Assembly (NCBI RefSeq): GCF_002916655.1
Contig: NZ_PPSM01000066.1
Span: forward strand, 62,001-126,000
Reading direction: 5' to 3'
Length of the DNA stretch: 64,000 nt
Origin: Novosphingobium sp. HII-3
GTDB lineage: Bacteria > Pseudomonadota > Alphaproteobacteria > Sphingomonadales > Sphingomonadaceae
Shown here: in pieces, positions 57,769 to 64,000 of the stretch
How the letters are laid out: every line of letters starts with the position of its first letter
Numbering within the stretch: the first letter of the stretch is position 1
Program-made: the position numbers and the translations under genes
The notes under the pieces: model-generated
What the model was told of the DNA's origin: nothing
Database searches by the model: none
Seen by the model: only the letters and a program-made list of their open reading frames with translations

Positions 57769-58383
57769 TCACGCCTGCGGCGGATAAGGTGCGCCTGCCA
57801 ACAGACTGGCAAGGTGCGCCGCATTCGCCGCCACCTTCCTGGCCGTATCGGCGACCTTCTCGGGTGTCGTGTCGAGATCCTTGAAGTCGGTGGATCCCAT
57901 CGCCTCCCCGACCCAGTAGCACGCGGCGACGGCCGGTATCGTCCAGCCGACGTCATTGAGAGCCTGGAATAATTGGGCGGAGGAGAAGTGCGCTCCGTCC
58001 TCGTTCCCCACGATGGCGGCGACGGCGACTTTGCCAAAGCTGGGCATGTGGCCTTCGTCGTCCGTCTCCGACAGGAATGCGTCCATCCGCTCCAGCACGC
58101 GCTTGGCTATGCTGCCGATCTGGCCCATCCAGATTGGTCCGCCAAAGATCAGAATGTCATGTTCAAGGATTTTGCGCCGAAGGTCCGGCCAGGCGTCGCC
58201 GGCCCCTTCGTCGGATGACACGCCGGGCTTGATGTCCAGAGAGGCCACTCTGACGGTGTCGCTGACCTCCACGCCGCGTTTCACGAACGCGTCACGCAGC
58301 ACCTCGATCATTGCGTCCGTCGAGGATACTTCGGCGGTATCCGCCTTGAGGGTGCAGTTAAGCGGCAGCGCCTTGAGCGGCAT
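57769..58383 (-). CDS. Flavodoxin-fold NAD(P)H-dependent FMN reductase
   Basis: The 204-residue protein has an N-terminal phosphate-binding-like region (LNCTLKADTAEVSSTDAMIEVL) and the segments LIFGGPIWMGQIGSIAKRVLERMDAF and AAIVGNEDGAHFSSAQLFQAL of the flavodoxin/FMN-reductase family. It may supply reduced flavin or reduce quinones. It is convergent with the preceding small gene, 3 bases apart. Confidence 0.85.
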   Translation of the reverse strand: MPLKALPLNCTLKADTAEVSSTDAMIEVLRDAFVKRGVEVSDTVRVASLDIKPGVSSDEGAGDAWPDLRRKILEHDILIFGGPIWMGQIGSIAKRVLERMDAFLSETDDEGHMPSFGKVAVAAIVGNEDGAHFSSAQLFQALNDVGWTIPAVAACYWVGEAMGSTDFKDLDTTPEKVADTARKVAANAAHLASLLAGAPYPPQA

Positions 58384-58456
58384 GAACGGGTCTCCGGGAG
58401 TGGGGGTACTCGCCTCAAACCCGTGGGCACGGATTAAGTTGCTGGCAGGCTGCTCC

Positions 58457-59266
58457 TCATCGACCGATGAACCTGGGCTTGCGCTTTTCCTTCAGTGCCT
58501 GGATGCCCTCCCGGTGGTCGGCCGTACGGACGGACACGCTTTCATAAGCGATTCCTGCGTCCATCACCGCTGTCGCCAGACGCTTCAGTTCCAGATTGGT
58601 CAGGATCTTGGTGGCCCGGATCGCCACCATCGCTCCCTCCAGAAGCCTGCTGCAGAAAGCATCGACCCTCGCATCCAGTTCAGCCGCGGGCACGCACTCG
58701 TTGATCAGGCCGATCTCCGCCGCCTTTGCCGCGGTAAGCAGTTCGCCCGTCAGCAGGTATTGCTTGGCCCGGGTGAGGCCGATGCGCTGGGCCCAGATCA
58801 CAGCGCCGCCGTCTCCGGCCACAAGCCCGAGGCCGACGTGCGGATCCCCGATCTTTGCCCCTTCCGCCGCGAAGATCACATCGCATAGCAGCGCCAGGGT
58901 AGCCCCCAGGCCTACGGCATGGCCGTTCATGCGGCAGACGACCGGCTTGTCGATGTCAAGCAAAGTGGTCACGATCCGCTTCGCCACCCGCGTCTCGTGA
59001 TCGAACAGGTGCGGGTTCCTGGCGTTGTGCTCGATATGGTCGAGGTCCCCCCCGGCAGAGAAGGCGCGACCCGCGCCGGTAAGCACGATGACATCTGATC
59101 CGGTGTCCACCTGGGCGAACCACATGGCCTCGGCAAGATCGTCGTGAAGCTGGAGATTGACCGCGTTCAGCGCTTCGGCCCGGTTCAGCGTGATGCGCAG
59201 CAGCCGCCCTTCACGTTCCATGCCGATGGTCTGCAGATCGAGCAGGGCAGGCGCGGCGTCAGTCAT
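58457..59266 (-). CDS. Crotonase-fold enoyl-CoA hydratase/isomerase
   Basis: The 269-residue protein has the crotonase fold (LTGAGRAFSAGGDLDHIEHN, then NGHAVGLGATLALLCD). In place of the usual two catalytic glutamates it reads IGDPHVGLG and RAKQYLLTG, so both are replaced (H and Q), while AGDGGA suggests an aspartate may serve. It is probably an isomerase- or hydratase-like enzyme with another chemistry. The start follows AGAGGAGAG. It is divergent from the flavoprotein gene. Confidence 0.87.
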   Translation of the reverse strand: MTDAAPALLDLQTIGMEREGRLLRITLNRAEALNAVNLQLHDDLAEAMWFAQVDTGSDVIVLTGAGRAFSAGGDLDHIEHNARNPHLFDHETRVAKRIVTTLLDIDKPVVCRMNGHAVGLGATLALLCDVIFAAEGAKIGDPHVGLGLVAGDGGAVIWAQRIGLTRAKQYLLTGELLTAAKAAEIGLINECVPAAELDARVDAFCSRLLEGAMVAIRATKILTNLELKRLATAVMDAGIAYESVSVRTADHREGIQALKEKRKPRFIGR

Positions 59267-59449
59267 CGTGTCTCTCCTCTTGCATGTGTCTTAGGAGGTG
59301 CGGCGCGCTCGGGCACTTGAAACCTTCGTCAGGGCACAACCCTTCGCTCCGGCGAAACCTGCGCGGCGCGCGTTGCCAAATGGGAGGAAGTCCGATCTAC
59401 CTTGCCGGGCGCACGCGCGACAGCGCGGCTGGTGGGAGAGGGAAGGCCG

Positions 59450-61144
59450 ATGACACAGCTGTTCGACGAGACATTCGACTGGGTAGTCGTGGGCAGCGGA
59501 GCCGGCTCGATGGCATCCGCCCTGCTCATGAAGCAGGCCGGCAAGTCAGTCGTTATTCTGGAAAAGGCGGAATGGGTCGGTGGCACGACCTGCAAATCCG
59601 GCGGTGTAATGTGGATACCGGGCAACCGGTTCATGGATGCCGGCGAAGACAGTCTGGAGCAGGCTTGCCGCTATCTGGATGCCGTCGTGCCGGATGGTCC
59701 GGATTCGCCTGGCACCAGTCCGCAGCGCCGCCGCGCCTATGCGGTGGAGGCTCCCAGGATGCTGGACTTCATCATCGCCCAGGGTGTCCGGATGGAGCGT
59801 GGCTCACGGTTCTGGCCTGACTACTATGATGAGCTTCCCGGTGGGGTGAAGACCAGCCGCACCGTCACCGCAGTACCGTTCGACAAGAACGAACTGGGCA
59901 AGGAGTGGGCTGCAAAGCTGCGCAAGGGTTTCCTCGAGGTGCCGGCGCGTCTCGATGACGGCATGAAGCTGCCATTCATGAAACATTCCTGGGAGATCAA
60001 GAAGACCTTCGTCAAAATCGCGCTCAAGCTCGTCGCCGGCAAGCTGACGGGGAAACACTGGGTCACGGCTGGCGCGGCGCTCCAGGGGCGGATGCTCCAG
60101 GCCGTGCTGCAGAAGGAAGCCGCCGACATCCGCGTGAATTCACCGGTCAGCGAAGTCGTCATGGATGATGGCCGTGCTGCGGGGGTGGTTACAGTAAGAG
60201 ACGGGCGGCCCTGGCGTATCGGTGCCCGGCTGGGCATACTGATGAACGCGGGCGGCTTTTCCATGAATCAGGCAATGCGCGACAGGTACATGCCGGGCAC
60301 GCAGTCGAAGTGGTCGAACGGGATTGAAACCGACACCGGCGACATGCACCGGGAGCTTGAACGCCAAGGCGCCAGGCTTGCCCAGATGGACCAGATGGTC
60401 GGTTTCCAGATGACCGAGGCTCCGGGCTGGGACACCGACTACGTGAAGCCGGGCACGCAGAGCACGACCGCCAAGCCTCACGCCATCCAGGTCGACCAGT
60501 CGGGCGTGCGGTACATGAACGAGGGCGGATCTTACGAAGAGTTCTGCGAGACCATGCTCGTGCGCAACCACACGGTGCCGGCGATCCCGAGTTGGGCGAT
60601 CCTCGACCAGCAGTACATGGACAAGTACGCCGTTGCCGGAAAAGGCATGGCGAAGAAGAACATGGACAAATGGTTGGCGTCAGGATGGATGCGCCGGGCC
60701 GACGATGTCCGGGCGCTCGCGGAACAGATCGGCGTGCCGGCGGATGCGCTCGAGGGGACAGTCTCCCGTTGGAATGGCTTCGTCCGGGGCGGGAGGGATG
60801 AGGATTTTCAGCGCGGCGAGCGTGCTTATGACAACTTTCTGGGAGATCCGTTCTTCACTGAAGGGCCGAACAAGTCGATGGGCACGATCGAGAAGGGTCC
60901 GTTCTACGCGTTTCCGGTCTACCCAGGGGACGTCGGCACATATGGCGGCGTGGTCTGCGACTGCGACTCGCGTGTGCTGCGCGAAGACGGCTCCGTGATC
61001 GAGGGACTATACGCCTGCGGCGTCACGACGGCTTCCCCGATGGGCCGCGTGTATCCGGGTGCCGGGGCGAGCGTCGGGCCATCCATGACCTTCGGCTGGA
61101 TCGCCGCGAAACATGCCGCAGGTCTGGGAAACCAGATGCTGTAG
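59450..61144 (+). CDS. FAD-dependent dehydrogenase, 3-ketosteroid delta1-dehydrogenase-like
   Basis: The 564-residue flavoprotein has the FAD motif VVVGSGAGSMASALLMKQAG at the start, the WVGGTTCKSGGVMWIPGN stretch of KstD-like enzymes and a C-terminal FAD region (GLYACGVTTASPMGRVYPGAG). The tyrosine of YPGAG and the tyrosine of RYMNEGGSY match catalytic tyrosines of KstD by pattern. A ring ketone is a plausible substrate, but the family also includes other ketone or enone dehydrogenases. The start at 59450 follows GGGAAGG. Confidence 0.85.
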   Translation: MTQLFDETFDWVVVGSGAGSMASALLMKQAGKSVVILEKAEWVGGTTCKSGGVMWIPGNRFMDAGEDSLEQACRYLDAVVPDGPDSPGTSPQRRRAYAVEAPRMLDFIIAQGVRMERGSRFWPDYYDELPGGVKTSRTVTAVPFDKNELGKEWAAKLRKGFLEVPARLDDGMKLPFMKHSWEIKKTFVKIALKLVAGKLTGKHWVTAGAALQGRMLQAVLQKEAADIRVNSPVSEVVMDDGRAAGVVTVRDGRPWRIGARLGILMNAGGFSMNQAMRDRYMPGTQSKWSNGIETDTGDMHRELERQGARLAQMDQMVGFQMTEAPGWDTDYVKPGTQSTTAKPHAIQVDQSGVRYMNEGGSYEEFCETMLVRNHTVPAIPSWAILDQQYMDKYAVAGKGMAKKNMDKWLASGWMRRADDVRALAEQIGVPADALEGTVSRWNGFVRGGRDEDFQRGERAYDNFLGDPFFTEGPNKSMGTIEKGPFYAFPVYPGDVGTYGGVVCDCDSRVLREDGSVIEGLYACGVTTASPMGRVYPGAGASVGPSMTFGWIAAKHAAGLGNQML

Positions 61145-61373
61145 ATCGCGGAGACTGCCGTGTGCCGGTGCATAGGGCACGCCGGTGTGAGTGTCTGAAG
61201 CGTTTCGGGACGCGGCGTGACGTGAAGAGATGAAGTCAAGCCGCCGCAGTGATCGGGCGGAAGCAACCGGACGGGCGATACCGCAGGGGCGGTCCGACTT
61301 GTCCTTGCCAGCGGCCCTTCGCTTGAACCAATGTTTCGCCAGCCCAGCACCGACAGTCGCTCGGAGAGGAACC

Positions 61374-62372
61374 ATGAGCCAGACCTTAGAAAACAGGGCC
61401 AAGCCCGACGCCGCCACCCAGCTCGACATCTACCGGCGGATGATCCGCATCGAACGCAACGATGACTTCACCCGGCAGCAGATCCGCCGCGGCCGTATTA
61501 CGGCGCCGTACTACTCCGCACGCGGGCAGGAGTGCATTCCTTCCGCCATTTCCGTGCTTCTGAACGACGACGACAAGATCTGCACGATCTACCGCGGCAT
61601 CCATGACATGGTCGCCAAAGACATGCCGCTGCGTCCTCTCTGGGCGGAGATTTGCGGCCGCGTAGACGGCACGTGCAAGGGCAAGGGCGGCCCCATGCAC
61701 CTCACTCATCCGGAAACGGGCGTGATGGTCACCACAGGCATCGTCGGCTCATCGATGCCGATCGCGAATGGTTTCGGCTGGGCTTCGCTTCTGGACGGTA
61801 CCAAGCAAGTCACGGTCGCCTACTTCGGCGATGGCGCCAGCAACATCGGCGCGTTCCACGAAGCGCTGAACCTCGCCTCCGTGTGGAAGCTGCCGGTGAT
61901 CTTCGTCTGCCAGAACAACGGCTTCGCGGAACACACGCGCTATGAAAACGGTACGGCCGTCGATCTGATCTCGAAGCGGGCGATCGGGTACGGGATGCCG
62001 GGGTACACGGTCGACGGTAACGACCCGCTCGACGTCTACGCTCATGCTCACGCAGCCATCGAACGGGCACGTGCGGGTGAGGGGCCTACCCTGCTGGAGT
62101 GCAAGACCTTCCGCTTCATGGGGCACGTCTTTGGCGACAACGACGCCTACATGTCGAAGGAGGAGAAGGCTGCGGCGATGGACGCGGATCCCCTCCCGCG
62201 TTTTCGCCAGAAGCTTATCGACGATGGCATCGCTACCGCCGAGCAGCTTGATGAACTGACCACCAGAATCGAAGCCGAGGTCACTGACGCCATCGAGTTC
62301 GCCATGGCCTGTGAATACCCGTCCGACGACGAACTGCGTCGGGACGTCTTCGCCGAGGAGATACCGGCATGA
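61374..62372 (+). CDS. 2-oxoacid dehydrogenase E1 component alpha-like, acetoin dehydrogenase type
   Basis: The 332-residue protein has the ThDP motif GDGASNIGAFHEALNLASVW then VCQNNGFAEHT near residue 150, and AcoA-like features such as CTIYRGIHDM and GTCKGKGGPMHLT. The start follows GGAGAGG. It is read with the beta subunit (four-base overlap). No lipoyl E2 or E3 is adjacent. The oxo acid or acetoin-like substrate is unknown. Confidence 0.88.
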   Translation: MSQTLENRAKPDAATQLDIYRRMIRIERNDDFTRQQIRRGRITAPYYSARGQECIPSAISVLLNDDDKICTIYRGIHDMVAKDMPLRPLWAEICGRVDGTCKGKGGPMHLTHPETGVMVTTGIVGSSMPIANGFGWASLLDGTKQVTVAYFGDGASNIGAFHEALNLASVWKLPVIFVCQNNGFAEHTRYENGTAVDLISKRAIGYGMPGYTVDGNDPLDVYAHAHAAIERARAGEGPTLLECKTFRFMGHVFGDNDAYMSKEEKAAAMDADPLPRFRQKLIDDGIATAEQLDELTTRIEAEVTDAIEFAMACEYPSDDELRRDVFAEEIPA

Positions 62373-63391
62373 GCACTGAAACGCTTGAAGCTCCCGTCGT
62401 CGAGACGGTGAAGATGAATGGCCTGCAGGCCATCAACGCCGCGCTGATGGAGGCCATGGAGGCCGATCCCAAGGTGCTGGTGCTGGGTGAAGACATCGCC
62501 GACAACGAAGGCGGCGGCGTGGTGGGCGTCACTCGCGGGCTTTCAACCAGGTTTGGGACCATGCGGGTTCGCTCGACGCCGATTTCCGAGCAGGCGATCA
62601 TGGGCGCCGCGATCGGCGCCGCCATGGCCGGCTACAAGCCTGTAGCCGAAATCATGCTGATGAACTTCACGACCGTTGCCATGGACATGATCGTGAACCA
62701 TGCCGCGAAGCTTCGCTTCATGTCCGGTGGCCAGAGCCAGGTGCCACTGGTCATCCGTACCCTCACCGGTGCGGGCAACCAGACTGCCGGGCAGCACGCG
62801 GACTTCTACGAGGCATGGTTTGCCCATACTGCCGGTATCAAGGTCGTGATCCCATGGACGCCGGCCGACATGAAGGGGCTTTACCTTTCGGCCATCCAGG
62901 ATCCCGATCCGGTCATCATCGTCGAAAGCGGCAAGACGCTGTTCGTGCCGATGGACGTGCCGGTCGATCAGGGTGCCATCCCGCTCGGCAAGGCAAACGT
63001 TGTGGTGCCGGGAACGGACCTGACGATCGTATCGTATGGTCAGATGATGTTTACCGTCATGCAGGCGGTAGAGGAACTGACTGCGGCCGGCGTGTCCGTC
63101 GAAGTGGTCGACCTGCGGACCATCTCGCCCTGGGACAAACAGGCTGTCCTGGCCTCGGCAGAGAAGACCGGGCGCCTGCTGGTGGTCCACGAAGCGGGTC
63201 GCAACTTCGGCCCCGGTGCGGAAATTGCCGCCACCGTGCAGGAGGAGCTCTTTGGCAAGCTGAAGGCGCCCGTCGGCCGCCTGGGCGCGCCTTACTGCGC
63301 CGTGCCTTTCGCGAAGAAGCTGGAAGACGCCTATCTGGTCCAGCCGCCCGAGATTGTGGCGGAAGTGAAGCGCCTGCTCGCCATCGGGTAA
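62369..63391 (+). CDS. 2-oxoacid dehydrogenase E1 component beta-like
   Basis: The 340-residue protein has the E1 beta pyrimidine-domain signature VLVLGEDIADNEGGGVVG, the activating segment STPISEQAIMGAAIG and a catalytic-loop stretch AGQHADFYEAWFAHTAGIKV (where family members usually read HSQ). The C-terminal domain (VEVVDLRTISPWD, VVHEAGRNFGPGAE) is complete. It overlaps the alpha gene as ATGA, and the two form the functional heterotetramer. Confidence 0.9.
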   Translation: MSTETLEAPVVETVKMNGLQAINAALMEAMEADPKVLVLGEDIADNEGGGVVGVTRGLSTRFGTMRVRSTPISEQAIMGAAIGAAMAGYKPVAEIMLMNFTTVAMDMIVNHAAKLRFMSGGQSQVPLVIRTLTGAGNQTAGQHADFYEAWFAHTAGIKVVIPWTPADMKGLYLSAIQDPDPVIIVESGKTLFVPMDVPVDQGAIPLGKANVVVPGTDLTIVSYGQMMFTVMQAVEELTAAGVSVEVVDLRTISPWDKQAVLASAEKTGRLLVVHEAGRNFGPGAEIAATVQEELFGKLKAPVGRLGAPYCAVPFAKKLEDAYLVQPPEIVAEVKRLLAIG

Positions 63392-63396
63392 AAGCC

Positions 63397-63422
63397 CAAG
63401 GCCACAGTTCCTGCGGGCCTTG
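63397..63422 (+). terminator. Weak hairpin after the E1 genes
   Basis: CAAGGCC (63397-63403) and GGCCTTG (63416-63422) pair over a 12-base loop just after the E1 beta stop; TTCATG follows, so the T-tract is poor. It lies between convergent genes. Confidence 0.35.
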
Positions 63423-63497
63423 TTCATGACATGTGGCATTCCAGGCGCGGTCTGGGGTGCCGCATTGTCACTGTTGTGTGCTGCCGCGCCAGCGCAG

Positions 63498-64000
63498 TCA
63501 GCCGACGACGGCCTGCTCCCGCTTCTCGGGACGAATGTAGATCGATGAGATTTTGGGTGAGAGCGCTTTCATGCGCGCCTCCAGATCCTCGATCACGGTT
63601 TCGGCCTCGCCCATCGAAAGCTCGTCGACGAAATCGGCGCTAATGGCGACGAAGACGGAATTCGGCGCGGTATGAACCGTGCGGACATGATTGACGGCGG
63701 TGATGCAGGCGGTGTCATCCATCAGTGCCCGCAGACTGGCGATGAGCGCCGGGTCAGCCGCCTCGCCGATCAGAAGGCCTTTCGATTCACGTGCAAGGAG
63801 TACCGCGACTGCGGCCAGGATCAGACCGATCACGACGGAGGCCGCCCCGTCAAGGCGGGCGTCCGCGAAGTACCCGCTGGCCCAGATGCCGGCGGCAGCA
63901 ATCACAAGGCCGAGCAATGCGGCGCTGTCTTCGAAAAGGACGATGAAGCCGGCAGGATCCTTGGAACGATGTATCGCCTGCCACCAGCCCTGACCGTCGA
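63498..64000 (-). CDS. CDF cation efflux transporter, C-terminal part (truncated by the window edge)
   Basis: Only the last 166 residues or so are visible; the start is beyond position 64000. Membrane helices around FIVLFEDSAALLGLVIAAAG and ASVVIGLILAAVAVLLA are followed by a soluble domain (HVRTVHTAPNSVFVAISADF). The LFEDSAALLG motif holds an aspartate in the place where CDF transporters bind metal. Which metal is carried cannot be told from this part. Confidence 0.85.
   Translation of the reverse strand, partial: DGQGWWQAIHRSKDPAGFIVLFEDSAALLGLVIAAAGIWASGYFADARLDGAASVVIGLILAAVAVLLARESKGLLIGEAADPALIASLRALMDDTACITAVNHVRTVHTAPNSVFVAISADFVDELSMGEAETVIEDLEARMKALSPKISSIYIRPEKREQAVVG

Overview
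The window is a high-GC, gene-dense chromosomal segment that looks like a sphingomonad alphaproteobacterium (Novosphingobium/Sphingobium type). This rests on an atpH-atpA-atpG operon, an rpmF-plsX-fabH-ihfA-merR run, an alphaproteobacterial RNase E with an acidic insertion in its S1 domain, and a full exosortase A (XrtA) polysaccharide locus of the sphingomonad kind. I see no rRNA, tRNA, CRISPR array or insertion sequence.

Layout. (1) 1-3268, minus strand: atpH, atpA, a small antibiotic-monooxygenase-fold gene, atpG. (2) 3816-19964: housekeeping genes, namely ada, priA, a DUF4197 lipoprotein, a transaldolase-like aldolase, cobT, a nitroreductase, cysS, an acetolactate-synthase-like enzyme, an S24/LexA-like repressor divergent from two small genes, an MBL-fold hydrolase, then rpmF-plsX-fabH-ihfA-merR. 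(3) 19969-38543: the XrtA exopolysaccharide locus. A leftward arm holds a GNAT/FemAB-like transferase, an acyl carrier protein and two hydrolases. A rightward arm holds an acyl-CoA ligase, PLP decarboxylase, Wza-like exporter, Wzz-like chain-length protein, tyrosine autokinase, outer-membrane barrel, AAA ATPase, polysaccharide deacetylase, FemAB protein, glycosyltransferase, XrtA-EpsI and an asparagine-synthetase-like amidotransferase. (4) 38748-41284: a CHASE2-GGDEF-EAL c-di-GMP protein, then a perfect CtrA-type box, a 16-residue Gly/Trp open reading frame and a strong terminator. (5) 41412-51057: zapE, a thioesterase, sdhB and rne leftward; an amidase and PBP1A rightward. (6) 51110-63391: an accessory catabolic region with a CoA ligase, esterase, two AraC regulators, two crotonases lacking canonical glutamates, a small alpha/beta-barrel protein, a flavodoxin, a KstD-like flavoprotein and an E1 alpha/beta pair. 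(7) A CDF cation transporter runs off the right edge.

How the genes fit together. The XrtA arms appear to make, modify, export and length-control an exopolysaccharide, and XrtA would sort PEP-CTERM proteins encoded elsewhere. The adjacent EAL protein suggests c-di-GMP input. The catabolic region looks able to activate a carboxylic acid to its CoA ester, dehydrogenate a ring ketone and process the products, but its substrate cannot be read from sequence. The observations I would follow up first are the CtrA-box/micro-ORF/terminator cassette at 41070-41284, the terminator-like hairpin in the rpmF leader, the paired operator palindromes upstream of the S24 repressor, the foreign-fold gene translationally coupled inside the atp operon, and the E1 alpha/beta pair without an E2.
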